This document shows positions 9,723-22,460 of a stretch of DNA of 64,000 nucleotides, piece after piece (position 1 is the first letter of the stretch; each line of letters begins with the position of its first letter). The DNA comes from Pascua guehoae (lineage: Eukaryota; Basidiomycota; Tremellomycetes; Trichosporonales; Trichosporonaceae). The stretch covers positions 764,961-828,960 of the forward strand of contig BCJX01000010.1 in the NCBI GenBank assembly GCA_001600415.1, given 5' to 3'. The notes below the pieces were generated by a model. That model saw only the letters and a program-made list of their open reading frames with translations. It searched no databases and was not told where the DNA came from. Position numbers and translations under genes: made by a program.

Positions 9723-11560
9723 TCACGCGCTGCTGTTCCCGATGGCGGTGCCGAGTAGACCGAAGGGATGGGTAGAGCCAGAGGTGGTGTTATGCGGTGG
9801 CGCCGACATCGGCACAAAACCTCGCAGGTTGAGTGGCGACTGGTGGTAAGATACCAAATCAGTGTCAGTCGCTGCATTGAAGCCGTCGGTGCGGATCAGG
9901 ATGGAAAAGACGTCGACCGCCGTGTCGCGAAACTCGAAACAGTCCCTCTCAGAAGGCCATTTGGATGATGCGGATCGATTCGGTGGCGGTTTCGGAGAAA
10001 GGCCGTCGATTTTGCCGTTGACCGCGGGGGCAATGACTTGGATGCTGAATTTCTCAAACAGCTCTTCGAATCGGCGCAGTATTCCGCGGTCGCGTTGCAG
10101 ATAATCCCACATGAGGGACGAATTGAGAGCCGCGGACGTTGCCCCTATGCCCTCCCTAAATAGGCCGAAAACAGCTCGAAGGCCGGGGAACACATCGGGG
10201 GTCGCCTCGACCGCAAACTTTGTGACACCATTCGTACCGGCTTCGAGGGCCCCTGCTTGGAACAAGGTCTGCTGGAGTCGTCCGATTTCCTTCGTGCTGG
10301 CTTTGACGAGGACTGTGACGAGGACGGCCCACGCGAGGGCTGCTCGAATTGCGAGGAACTGAATTGTAGCTGTCGGTCGTCTGTTTTTGGTTAGCGGTTT
10401 CGATCTTCCCGAGAAATTTAACTCACTGCGGCAGGACCAGTACAGACTCTTTCGCACGAAAGTCCTCGACAATGAGGCGATCCAGTTCATACAGCTTGCT
10501 TGTCTGCCATCCGGGCGAGTACGTAATACCGTTGCGCTCGACGTAGGAGGCCAGAATGTCCTTGCACGCGACGAGAGCATCGTGCTGCCCGACACTTGGT
10601 CGACCTGCTCCCGCGATATTTTCCCCGAAGACAATGCTTCGGATCAAGTCTGAGACCACGCAGCGAGTCTTTTCGAGTCCCACCCAGTTGCTGAGCGTAA
10701 AAGTACGAATATTGCTTGATATTAACACCGGACTGAGGCGAAAAATCTTCATTGCCGGCAGGACCTGCTGCATCACAATAAAAATCACGACGAGACCATT
10801 CAGGGACATTTTTGAGCTGTCAACAGCCCGCTGGGAATCAGTTTGGGCCCTAGAATGTGGCACTCACACGGCGTGTAACCTCTTCTTCACTGCAGAGAGC
10901 GAGCCACAAATTCACCTGGCTGAGACAGTCGTGGGCAAAGGTATCGAAGGAATCCCAAAATACCATGTCCCTATCGATCCGGGTAAGATCGAGGGCCTTT
11001 CCGTCGAACAGCTTGTCTCTTATATGGGTGCAGCGGCAATACTCGGCAGCCACATGGCGAGAATATCGGACGGTTTTTCCGCGCAAGCTATCTCCCAGAT
11101 AGAACGGGAACCAAATACCGCAGACGTCGTATTCTGGGTCGTCGAGCGGAGGTGCTGGTACAGGGTTAACAGAAAGCATTTCCCAGGACTCACCAACATC
11201 GATTCTGTAGCGGTCAAAATCTGATTTTAATAGGACCCAAAACTCGTCTGGGTCTACAAGATCCGGGGGGTTGGAGCCGTCGAGCAAGAGCAGCTTTCTC
11301 GCTGGTGGGTACTCTTTGGGGTGGTTCACGCGACCGGTAACCACAAGGGCTGCAATGGCAAAGCTTATGGACACAAATGTCGAAATTGAGTTGGGATCCA
11401 GAGACGGTTTGATCCTTTTGGCGCTGCATTCCGCAGCTCTAAGAAACCACTGATAGGCGGTTCGATGTCTGTATATGTCTGGATCCACGTTGGCGTGACG
11501 CATGGCCATCTCGCGCACTTGTTCGGCTATTTCGTCGTCAAAGCGGCCATTGCATGCCAC
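9723..11560 (-). CDS. hypothetical membrane protein, at least 3 transmembrane helices
   Basis: I do not recognise the family. Three exons, read on the minus strand: 11560-10868, 10830-10427, 10380-9723, with introns of 37 and 46 nt. They sum exactly to 585 codons, which supports the model. Hydrophobic segments: STFVSISFAIAALVVTG (early), LNGLVVIFIVMQQVLPAM (start of exon 2) and FLAIRAALAWAVLVTVLVKA (start of exon 3). The N-terminal part is acidic and helical (DDEIAEQVREMAMRHANVDPDIYRHR), resembling the long cytosolic N-terminus of uncharacterised fungal membrane proteins. The start is uncertain. The frame continues upstream of ATG 11560 to about 11600, and a good donor after ATG-TCG-GAC-TCG-AAC-ACT near 11817 could mark a short first exon across the N gap, though I could not make the phases join. 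Confidence 0.7.
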
Positions 11561-11743
11561 AAAGGCAGACTCGACAGCCTCTGCCAGAGCGGCATCCTCC
11601 GGTGCAACTGTAGGCGATTGCGTCTAACCTGTGAGCGAACAATCGGCTAGCCACTGCCACTGGCAGACCCACCTCAGCGCTCGGTGGAGGAGTAACCTCG
11701 TGGAGGGTGGGCTGAGCTCAGCAACTGAAAGGCGCAGGCAGCC

Positions 11744-11768
11744 NNNNNNNNNNNNNNNNNNNNNNNNN
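11744..11768. other. assembly gap, 25 N
   Basis: Run of 25 N followed directly by a G-rich stretch (GGGGGCGG). Confidence 1.
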
Positions 11769-12000
11769 GGGGGCGGAAGGGTGAGAGGGGGGGCGGTTGG
11801 GGGACGGATACTTACAGTGTTCGAGTCCGACATGGGAGTTTCCCTCGACGAACGGGGTGCGGCAAGGAGGGGAGCGAAGGGGAAGGATTGGCGGGAAGTC
11901 GCGGCGGTGCTGAGGAAGGAGGGAGCAGATTGTTGCGTGGAACAGTATGAGGATGTGCGAGGGAAGACGAGAGGCGAGGTGTGGCAGGAGTTGTGACGGG

Positions 12001-12093
12001 AGATGTGAAGGGAGATGTGAAGGGGGATATGATGAGAAGTGAGAGGAAGATGTGAAGGGGGGATATGATGGGAAGTGAGAGGAAGGAGCAACG
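12001..12093. repeat. imperfect ~36-bp purine-rich tandem repeat
   Basis: The unit, roughly GATGTGAAGGGGGATATGAT plus GAGAAGTGAGAGGAA, appears twice in full with partial copies on either side. Confidence 0.75.
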
Positions 12094-12457
12094 CGCGGCG
12101 AGGTTGTGATGAAGTGGCAGAGAATCAGAAGCACGATTGTGCGCTTTGGGCACCATTGGGTCTCAGATCCCACCTTGGGGTGCCGGATCCCCCGTCAGGC
12201 AATTACGGTGCCAGAGCCGTGTCCAAGCCATGACCCACCTGCACACCATCTGCCATACACCGTACACCACCTGCGCACCATGCACACCCAGGCAAAAGGT
12301 GCTTCTTGAAATGGCGCACGGGGATGTGTGTGGAGCGGCTTCCCAGCGTTCGGGGGACTCGGCGCAAAAATAGCCGAACAGTACTCTCTACATGTGACCA
12401 GGACCTCTACAGGAAGGTCCGGGGGTGTTACCCAGAGGTATCGTACAAGCGCCTCGT

Positions 12458-14080
12458 CTAGTCCTCATCCATCTCGCCATCGCTCCCCTCGCCCTCGCCG
12501 GCTACCGCCTCGAGCTCGGGTCCGGCAACGTAGCCCTCGCCCTTGGTCCAGTGCGAACCGAGGTGGATTTTGAATTCCTAGGAGAGTCAGTGGATTCAGG
12601 AGCATGAGGAATGGCAAACGCTGATGGCTTGGGAATACTGAGGGTACTGGACGAATGTAGCAGCCTCGAAGGTAGATGCGGCCCAGAGAACCGTGGGGCC
12701 ATGAACCCGCCCAAGTCCTGGGCAGGCGAAGAAACGGCGGGCTCAATGTCATACAGTAGCCGTGAATATCGCTGGTAGACCATCGCCAAGCCCCGCCCAT
12801 AGCCCCGCCCCACGACTGCAGCCTCTCTCCAAGCCCAATCGCCCCCAACTGCAACCCCCCTCTCCAACACTCCCAGCACTTTCGACTCACCGACATCTGC
12901 ACCGCAAGCAGCTTGAGAATACGGCACTTTTCACTGCTCAGCTTTTCGCCCTTGCGGCAGAGCACGTGGGCGTTGGCAAGGCTGGGCACGCCACGGACGA
13001 GGGTGGTGGCGAGGCCGAGCTGGCGGAGCTGGGGGTCCATCGAGTGGGGGAATGGGTCGCCGAGGGCACCCTCGCCCTCGGGGTCGGTCCACGGTGTGAG
13101 GAGAGGACCCTCGGGGAGGGTAATGTCGCGTGTTGCGCGGGCGTTTTGGCGCGCATACTCCTTCTTCGAGTAGGACTCAAACCACTCGCGCGTCTCGTCG
13201 ACGGGGTGCGAGGTGAGGAAGAGGCCTACTGGGCCGCTCAGGCGCTGAGGGTCAGCATGAGTTTGGGGATACGGAAAGGTGTAGAATGTAATGGTAGCAT
13301 GCTCGAGGGGATACTGCCCAGTCCAATGATGAGAATACCATCCACGTAGCCATTGAGATGATGGACAGGATGGCAAGGACCGTCATGAGACGCAGTGCGG
13401 GACAAATATGAGCCGCAGCAAGAGGCTGTGACGAGCATTCTGCCAGTAGACGCCTGGTTGAACGCGACTGCAGCCGCCTTCAGGCAGAGTGGCTGGGGGT
13501 AACGATCAAACCACGGCACTCCCCAACATAATGCCCTGGACGATTACAACCCATTGTTGTCTTAATGACAGACCACGACTGCCCTCCCGACCATATACAT
13601 GGCCCTCGACGACAGGACGACAGCAAAAATCAACACCGGGCCGTCCAGCACGGTCGCCAACACCGGCGCGTACGGCGCAGGTATATCGCTGCTTGCGTGT
13701 CCGTCGTTGTCCACCACACCCTGCAATTCCCAACCTCAACTCGCTATCCCAAGCTTAACCCCATCCAGCCCACCACCATCATTGCAACTCACCTTGCCAA
13801 TCTGGCCCAGTCCCTCCTCGTACTCAGTCTCGGGGTTGACACCGAGCGCCTTGGCCATGACGCGCGACTTGCCAAAGAACAAGCGTCCCGATCCGCGCCA
13901 CTGTGCGCGCACCTCCTTGAGGCCCTCGTTGCGCATGTCGCCCACCGAGAAGAGCCACACATGGTCGTACTGGTCAATATTGTTGCGAATCTCCGTGACG
14001 AGCGCGAGCTTGGACGCCTTGGTCGTCCGGACGGGCGTCTTGCTGAGCGTCGTCACGCGCTGGCGCTTTGATTTGGGCAT
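12458..14080 (-). CDS. MRT4: ribosome assembly factor Mrt4 (P0-like)
   Basis: Nucleolar/nuclear 60S assembly factor, paralogous to ribosomal stalk protein P0. It occupies the stalk site on pre-60S particles before being exchanged for P0. Exons 14080-13793, 13244-12891, 12577-12458 total 253 codons plus stop, close to the family's ~240-250. The N-terminus MPKSKRQRVTTLSKT, then RLFFGKSRVMAKALG, VGLFLTSHPVDETREWF, and HVLCRKGEKLSSEKCRILKLLAVQ follow the Mrt4 order. The last exon resumes with SEFKIHLGSHW and ends in an acidic tail EGSDGEMDED. Introns of 548 and 313 nt are long for this region. The gene is divergent from BQT4 with 570 bp between the two start codons. Confidence 0.95.
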
Positions 14081-14650
14081 TTTGTGTGGTTGAGGGGTGT
14101 GGGTGTGGGTGTTGGGGGGGAGGAGTGGTCACCAACAACAGCAACAGCTCTTGGCTGTATACCTGCCCCCTCTCTCATTCTCCACTTGCAACTTCTCTGG
14201 ACGCATCTCGATGAATTTTAGAAATCGCACGGTTACGTAACTGCACGTGGTGGGTGGCAAATGATCCGATCCCGCTGCAGCAGAGTGCCACATGCGTACA
14301 ATGAGCGGGATTAAACGGCGCTGCGCACGTGGACCTCGCTGCTCGCTGCTAGGTTGGCTGAGATTTGATCGATCCGATCCCGCGGCGCAAGAGCAATGAC
14401 CGCCGCTGGCGGAGGGCGCGGCGGAAGTAAATCAGTCAGAGGGGCCGTGGCCGTGGGTTGTGGGGTTGATGCACGGGTGAGCCGACTCAAGAGACGCATC
14501 CAAACGAGTCCACTCTAGACCAACCAAGCCACACTATTGTTCGTGCTCGTTTACACTACCCCACCACAACAACGACTGCACTCATCACCACGGCAACAAC
14601 CACCCGCGCTACCTTTCATCTCCTTGAACAACCCCCCATCACCCGACACG
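14081..14650. promoter_or_regulatory. divergent MRT4/BQT4 promoter with doubled motif pair
   Basis: Two E-box-type CACGTG sites (14244-14249 and 14326-14331), each followed downstream by an identical 13-mer GATCCGATCCCGC (14263-14275 and 14371-14383). The repeated order suggests a duplicated binding module shared by both genes. Function is inferred only. Confidence 0.5.
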
Positions 14651-16090
14651 ATGCCGCGCCCCATCCCCCCCGACGCCGAGGAGCTTACCAGCTACACCAA
14701 CACGGTTCCGCCTCCCCCATACCCTGGAGACTCGAGTTATGACCTCACCCCCATGCCTCAGAGTGTCAACCGCCCCCGATTGCCCGAGGACCGCCGCAAC
14801 CCCCATCTTCGCCACCGTACGGACGCCGCCTCGGCTGCGCTGACGACAGTGACCGAGGATGTGCGTATCGTAAAGTTCCAGACGATTGTGCGCGACGGCC
14901 GCGAGATTATCATTGGCCGCATCAAGGTGCCCACCGTGAGTAACCGCTAGCGAGCGAGTGCCGTGACGAGTCATGTCTACTATGGTCACGCCGCTCACAT
15001 CCAGGGCCCAAACACGAGCCAGCACGCATTCATCCTGCGGCGGTACGACACGGATGCCATTTCGCTCACGACCATGTACAAGGTGGCGTTCCCGCGCGCG
15101 TCCGAGGAAGACGAGAAGCGTGAAATGGACTGGGTAGGAACATGACCAAGAGACACGCGCCCGTGGCCGCCCCCGCTCTTCCACCCGGGCGCGGGCCGAT
15201 CTGAACCGCATTCTGACACCCTCCACAGGTGCGCTCATCGTATGACACGCGTGACACGAACGGCACTGGCCGTGGACCCGGCGCTGTCCGCCTCGCAGGC
15301 CAATGGTGAGTGCCAAGGTCGGGACTGCATTTGACGCGTTTCTCCCAGGGTGAATCGCCAGCTCGCTATCCACCTTGCACCGGCGTACGGTCTCGCCGAC
15401 CTCGTCGCCGCGCTCGCGCGCGCCGCCCCGGACCCGAACGTCTCATACCGCAAGTCGCAGCGCTCGCAGGCGGCATCGGATGAGATTGCGCGCCAGCGTA
15501 CTACTACTGCGTCAACGACAACGACCACCCCCGCGCGTCCCGCGCCGAGTATTGAGCGTGCCGACCCCGAAGCCGCTGCTCCAACCCCCAAGCGCGCCAA
15601 GCGTACCGCCGAGTCTCCTATTCCGGAAGAGGCCACACCCAGCAGCTCGAGCCGCCGCCTCACCGTCGAAGCGACGACGACTGTTACGGCCCCCGCGGGG
15701 AGCATCAACATGGACGCTGAGATCGAGTCGGCCAAGCAGCTTGTCCGCGACCTCAAGCGCGAGCTCCAGCTTCGTCACGCCGCGGGCGACGAGCTCGAGG
15801 AAACAGGCACGGCGCAGGCCGAGGGTGGCCGCGGGACCAAGCGCGTCGCCGACGACGACAGCGGCATCGCCATCTCGGGTGGCAACAAGGCCGACAAGCG
15901 CGTGATTCGTACCAACAAGCGCGTCGAGCCCACCGCGGGTGGCACCGCCAAGCGTGTGGCCTTTGGCGCACTCCTCTTTGGTCTCGGCGCGGGCGCCGCC
16001 ATGTGAGTGTTGGCAACGTGGCGAGGAGCGCCCGACTCCACACGCTAACGACGCAGGATTGTCCCCCAGCTCGCTGCAAACTTTTTCTAA
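14651..16090 (+). CDS. BQT4: Bqt4-like inner nuclear membrane protein (APSES/KilA-N-like domain)
   Basis: In fission yeast Bqt4 anchors telomeres to the inner nuclear membrane and supports the meiotic bouquet. Exons 14651-14935, 15005-15133, 15229-15305, 15349-16002, 16057-16090 give 392 codons plus stop, in phase. Residues about 85-195 form the APSES-like DNA-binding fold: IIIGRIKVPT, HAFILRRYDTDAISLTTMYK, EEDEKREMDWV, VRLAGQWVNRQLAIHLAPAYG, then DPNVSYRKS. A long Ser/Thr/Lys/Arg-rich linker follows. The C-terminus VAFGALLFGLGAGAAM plus IVPQLAANFF is a single tail-anchor helix interrupted by the last intron. It lacks the ankyrin repeats of cell-cycle APSES factors, favouring Bqt4 over Swi6/Mbp1. 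Confidence is high for the family and moderate for function in basidiomycetes. Confidence 0.88.
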
Positions 16091-17710
16091 GGTCTGATCG
16101 CATGTGTAATTAGCTTCCGTATTGTGAATAGGTTATACCCCGGTTTCGTTCAATCTTCTTCAATAGTTCGGTAGCGCCATAGCTCTCCGTACAAACCCAA
16201 ACCCCGCTTCCGTAGCTTGTAGACGGCTCGGGTTTGTGAGCCGAGTTTTGTGTGGTTTTGCTTATTTCCCAGGTGAGTACTGATCGGGCCGCTGCCAGCC
16301 TTGGCATGGGCTCGGGCGGCGGCGCTTTTTTTCATACCGTCGTGCTCGTACTCTGTAGACCGTAGCGATGTGTCATGTAGTGCAGCTCAGCAGCAAGGAC
16401 AGGGCTGGCACGGGGGCAGTGAAGGCAGCAGGGGGTGTGGTAAGGACAGCAGGGGGTGTGGTGAGCGTGATGGTACAGGTGCGTCTGGAAGGCAATCAAA
16501 CTGCCACGTTGAGCTCGGGTGCACGCACTGTGCAAGATGGAACAGAACAGGCGGGACATGTCACCGAGTCCGAAGCGTGACTAGGTCTCGTACTCTATGA
16601 CAGAGAAACGCTCCGCATCCCCATGCACCCGCGCCTAGAGTGGGGTCAGTATCGACTATCCACGCACCTGCAGGCAGGCAGGTGACAAGACGCCAGCAAA
16701 CCGGACCCAACACGCGAGACAGACAGACTCTCTGGGAACACGACGAGCGCTCGTCGTGGTACAGTACTCGTCCCGGCGAGTCGCCAGGTGGACTCTCTCC
16801 TCGGCCTCACCTGCAGCTGCACGGCCTGCACGGACGAGGGCCAATCCCCGCCAGCTGCGGCAGATTGCACGACATGTCCGCAACGCGAGTGGCCCGCGCC
16901 ACGCGCCAATGCAGCATGTACTGTAGCATGTACAGAGGGTGCGAAGAAGGAACGAGCAAGGCGCAGGGATGCCGAGGCGTGCGGATGCTGCTGGGGACAT
17001 GCAGACCGTGCAAGAGTCGGCCAGTCTCACCCTGCGCCAATACTCGTTCCTTGACACCCTCTGTAGCATGTGCTCAATGGCTCATACCCTCTGTTGACAT
17101 TGCAGACACCAGATACCAGCGCCGGCCCAGCCGACGTGGACACTGGCCGACTTCCTACTAATTAACCTCTGCACGTACAGTATTCAAGCTAACAAATCAG
17201 GTGTAAAGCATAAACTATTAACCACTCTGCCCACTGGACACAGCTGAATAAAGAGAGGCAGGTGGTACCATTGCTCGCAGGAGGCGAGCTCCCAACCCAC
17301 AGCCATGTGCGGGGTGAGACAAGCAGACGTCTCCGCTGAGGATCCACGTGCTGTATCCATGCCGGGTCTGCCGCTCGAGGCGAGTCGAGTCTCTGCAGAC
17401 TGACCGGGCGTGGCGCCGCCGACGCCGCCACACGCGCACCTCCCCCGCCTGGCGCGGGCAGACACAGTCTGAATGTCCACCATTTCCCCCACTCTGCATG
17501 TAGACGTTCGCGACACGGCTTTCCGCTTTTGGGGGGCGGGGCTGGACGCCACTGCCTGTCATCTCTCCGGGGTCCGTGGTCCGCGGACGGGCCGAGTGCC
17601 GAGTCGGTATGCGCCATGTGGCTGGTCCTGCCGGGGTAATGTGCGGCGGTGATACCGGAAGGCTTGCTGTTGACAGATGCTCTACGGCTACAGGTATACA
17701 GGTACTACAC

Positions 17711-17812
17711 GAGGGTTGAACTGCAGAGGGTTGAACTGCACGAGGGTTGAGCTGCAGAAGGATGAACTGCAGAGGGTTGAACTGCAGAGGGTTGAACTGC
17801 AGGGGGTTGAAG
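17711..17812. repeat. tandem repeat, unit about 14-15 bp
   Basis: About seven copies of GAGGGTTGAACTGCA with small variants, each containing a CTGCAG site. Confidence 0.9.
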
Positions 17813-20800
17813 GGGGTCAGAGTACATGTAGGGGGTTTTGGGGTGGCATCGAAGCCGTCTCTGCGTACATGTTAACTCGGGGGACATGACTGCAGCTCCA
17901 TGTTGACCGGTTCCAATGGACGCGGGGGGTGGGTTTTGGGGTGGCACACGGTGGCGCGTAAAACGCCACACTCGCGTCAATCTCCGCCACCTTGCCCCTC
18001 TGGTTGTGACTCTGTACGATGCCGGGGATGTCGAGTGTCCAGCGCACGATACAGGGGCGGGGAGATACGCATGTCCGGCCGTCCCAACATTTCTTCCAGT
18101 CTCCAAACCTTGCATTATAGATTGGATTGGACCGTGGACTATTTGATTTATCATGGTTTTATCACTCCAGGCTCGGGGTCAGGACTGATCGGGGACAGGG
18201 GGGCGCCACTGACGCACGCGCTGGTGACATGGGTGAGGGTTATCAATACCGGCGCGTTGTGGCAGTGGCGTTGGACTGCTGAGCGACCGGAGCGGGCGTG
18301 CGTGTGGGAGACCTCTGTGGCACGGGTACCAGACTAAAAGGTTGGATGTGAAAGACGGGCTGCAGGCAGTGTTGTACATAGTAGTCAGCACTGGACCCAG
18401 TCCGCCCCGCCGCATGTACAGCGGCTCGGACTAACACGTCACCCACGCGTCAGCCGCGGCACGGCGCATGGCCGCGGTGCGCCACCCCGCCTTGCTCGCA
18501 CTCGCGCCTAGCACCGGGCGCCCCATACCGCGTACGGTGCTGTGGCAGCGGTGTTTTCGAGACACACACGTCATAGTCTGGCACTAGCTGGGAGCGTGTG
18601 CATGTGGGTGGCGTAGGTGCGGCTACGGCTAGTGGCAGAAGGGAGGGGGGACTAGCGGGAGCGACTATACATTGGCGTGGCGTGGCGTAGTGTGGTGTGG
18701 TATACTGGCTGGGTGACGGTGTGCGTGAGACCGTGAGGGGCTTGGTAAAGTGCTACTCACGGCTCGACGTGCTCGTGTTCTCGTGGCCGAACGGAGGCCA
18801 CACCGCTTGGGCGGCACCAGGTGGCACACCCAAGTGGCAGCGAGGCTAGAGGCAGCGGCTAGGCCATCGCCTGCGGTGTGGCTCGACGCTCATTGAGATT
18901 CTAGTTCACCAGCCGCTGTGGCATGTTACTCGTTCTGCATTCTGATAGCCTGCTACGGCTGGTTGGCTACCAGCATGTCAAGTAGCTGTCGACCTGTCTC
19001 ACAAGCAGCCACTCTGCACGTTGACATGTTGGCGTGTTGGTGTGTTGACCTGTTGACGTGCTGCGCTGCGGTCCGTACCACTGCCCTCCACTCACTCGGC
19101 GACCAGGACCAGCACAGCAAGCACACCCACACCATGGCGCAGCACCTCATGCACACGTAGCACCCGAACGTAACGTCTTGTCGAGCATCGAGCGTCGAGC
19201 ATCGAACAGTTATTTGCCACCCAGCCAATCTAATCCAGTTGTAATCCCAATAGGCCCCACGCAAACGCGGCGTCTACCATTCACCCAAGCTGCAAGCTGC
19301 AAGGTGCACCGCCTCGCCGTCGCCAGGAGACGAGACGGCCCGAGCCGGTCGGTCAGTGCCTCGGCACGTCACCTGCGCCGGAAATGCTAATGCTGCAATG
19401 CTGGTGGCTGGCGGGTATGCGTCCCCGTCCCCGGTCCCCGTCGCGGGGTACGGGGGAGGCTTGGCAAGTTCGCCGTCACCGTTACGGTCCCGCTTGGGCC
19501 GAGTTTGAAGTCTGTCCGAGTATTGGTTCGGAATGCGGGGGCCGAGCACAAGTACAGTTTTGCGGCGGAGGGGCAGCGGAGCGGGGCGTACGCGCTGGTG
19601 CAGGTCGTACGCGCTGTGGGCGCGGCACGACATGAACTCTGTGTTGCGGGCAATCGGGCCTAGCTGTGGGTGGGCGCAGACGGCTGTACGGCGAAGACCT
19701 GACCTGCTGCCAGCTGCCACCTAGCGTCACCGCGTCACCGCGCCCCTCCCAGCTGGCCCAAATACCACATGGCAGCTTGGCAGACTACAAGGGCCAGGAC
19801 CGGCGGGGCTATCGTTGTCGGTACAGGTCGGTGCTGGGACAGTTTGGCTCGGGCGAAATTAGACCCCGGACGAGGTGCCGAGGCACCCCAAAGCCTGTAC
19901 TCGTGTACTCGTAGGGCGAGGGTTGGGTGTGATCAGAGTGCGGAACGTGGCACGACGGTGCGTCGGCACGACGGCGTTCCGGCGTTCGGCGTGGTGTCTG
20001 CCCCCAGCCTCTGCTGGGTGTTCACGCCAGGCTGCGAGTTGGCACGTACGCACCCAGGAATTAGCGGCACGACGCGATCGTGGATGTGACAGACTGCAAC
20101 AGCGGCATGTGACATGTGACGGCGGCAAGGGGGCGACACTAGGGTGCTTGCGAGGGGGGTACGTTTCAGCGTCCTCCTTGCGTGCAAAATGCAACTGCGG
20201 TACTGCAAATTTGGGAACCAAAAGACCGTGTTAGTGCAGGTGCCCGATGAGCTGGTCTGACAGGGGAACAGCTGGTATCAAAGAGTATCTCAGTGCCTCC
20301 TGTCCTCGATCGTTGGAAACACCCGCTCTTGGTGTCCACGTCGTACGACGCCAACGCCCAACGGGGGTGGCCTCGTGTCTGGGGTTGTGGTTTGAGGGTA
20401 CTCGAGAGACTGGTGCATGTCAGTTGTTTGAAGGTGGAGACGTTAGGGGCAAGGTCAGTACGAGTGTTCCGCCCCGGCACCCTGGAACAAACCCTGTCCC
20501 TGACGTGACCGAGGACGACGCTAAGGGCGAACGACTAGGAACCATCGTCAAGGTAAAAGCAACGAGCCAGGCCAGGGACGCGGATTGGCCAGTGGAGCAT
20601 GGTAGCTGCATCAGTGCATGGCATGATGGCAGCTGCCCACGGGCACCTGGTAGCAGGTGCTGGCAGCTGGCCGTAGCTGGTAGCAACTGGCAACTGGCAG
20701 CATGCAACATGCAACATGTCGTGCAGCAGGCTGCAGGCAGCAGGCTGCTGGAGGCGCTGTTGGTGCTGGACGAGTCATGACGGTGGTATTCCGCCTGCCG

Positions 20801-21293
20801 GGCTTGCTGCTTGGAGCTTGGCGGCTGCTTCTCGTTGATGACCCTAATTTTTGAGCAGTTCTGCCTATCGTTTGTCTAGTATTGTGCAAATTAGACGTGG
20901 CGTCCGGCACACCCTGCCCTCCTTCCGCTGCCGCCGATGAGCTTATCCCTGGATGCCCAAAGCAAGCAAGGCAAACCTTGGCGCCGCCAAAGACAGACTG
21001 CATGCCTGCATAGACTGCGGCACTTTATTCGGTCAGCCATGAGCGCCGTGGCGGCGGCGGCGGCAGCGGCAGAAGCGCTCCTTAATCGAGTACAGTTGGT
21101 TTGCAGACGAGGGGGTGGGTGCTGCAGGGTGACGTGGGGGTGTTTACTTGGGCGGACAGGGGCAGGAGGAACAACCTATCAGAATAAGACCGAGAGCCGA
21201 CAAGCATGCAAGCACCACCATAGAGAGACACAATCGTCACATCCAAGACACGTAGGCACAGCAACAACAGGTGCCAACAGGCTCAGGTATGCA

Positions 21294-21331
<38 letters not shown>
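21294..21331. repeat. CAGG tetranucleotide microsatellite
   Basis: About nine uninterrupted GGCA/CAGG units. Confidence 0.95.
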
Positions 21332-22425
21332 CCAACAACGAGACGAGACAGCGACCGAGACAACAAACAGATACAGACAGATACTGTACACACACAGACT
21401 CTTGTCGTTGTCTTGATTTCTTTATCGCCTCTTATCCCACACACATCACACTCGCCCACTTTACCTCCATCGCACCCATCTCGAGCTCGCATCGCATCGC
21501 ATCGCATCGCACCACGCACACGCACACACTACGTACACGCACACGACCTATTACAGCACGCCGACAAACCACTTGCACGCGCACCCTCGTGCGCTCGCGC
21601 CTAGTCGGCCTACTGGGTCCAACTGGCTGGCCGCTTGGCAGTTGGCCACTGAGCATTTGTTGCTCCAACGTATTCGCTCCCCCCCGGTTGTTAGTTCCCT
21701 AGTGTCTCTTGCTTTTCCCGCCCTCGTGCGCCCTGTTGCCTGTTGCCTGTTGCTGGCTGGGTGTTGATCGACGGGGCCGCCCAGGTCGACTCGCAATTGA
21801 TTATTTGGGATTACAGCATCCCAAGCAAGGCACAGGCAGGACAGACAGACAAACCACCTTTGGCCTTTTGGTACCTCTTTCCTCCTCCCCCTCCCCCTCC
21901 CCTCCCCACTCTCTGCTCTCTCACCCCCCCTGTCGTCGTCGTCGCATTCCGTCCGTCGTATTTGGTCCGTTTGCCAATAACCCCCCGCTGCCCGCTGCCC
22001 CGCACCACTACTACTACTGGCTACTGGGGCCCGACGCCTGCGACATCACATCACCGCACCAGAGAGAGAGAGAGAGTACAAGTACAGGTGGTCCCGTTGA
22101 TCCGCCTTCTGCCGTCTAGGGCCATTATTCGATCCACCACCACCACACACACACTCTGAACGCCGCCGCCGCCGCCTCCTCGGCCTGGCGATCATCATCA
22201 CTACTGCAGTACACTCCCTGCACACGACGCTACCAACCCATCCAAACTGGCACCACACCCACAACTCGACCCCCTACTTGGAACGCCTTTTTTCCATCTC
22301 ACAACTTGCTGGTCATCTTGCACCTCTCCCTCAATTCCTACCTCGCATAACGAACAAGCCACCCACTGCATTTACGCTCCCTGCATACACAACCCCCCTC
22401 CCCGCCACTGCCAATCCCAACCCCC

Positions 22426-22460
<35 letters not shown>

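Larger units (their letters stand above)
11561..12457. other. intergenic with assembly gap and 36-bp repeat
   Basis: Contains the 25-N gap and the purine-rich tandem repeat annotated separately. The flank may hold the 5' exon of the neighbouring membrane-protein gene (possible start ATG at 11833-11835 minus). Confidence 0.4.

Noticed and set aside
11624..12173. Several long minus-strand frames around the 25-N gap, rich in HLPSHLPS-type repeats
   Set aside because: They are translations of the purine-rich tandem repeat and open only because of low complexity.
20937..21416. 159-codon open frame containing a QAGRQAGR repeat
   Set aside because: The repeat is the CAGG microsatellite; no homologous domain or splice structure.
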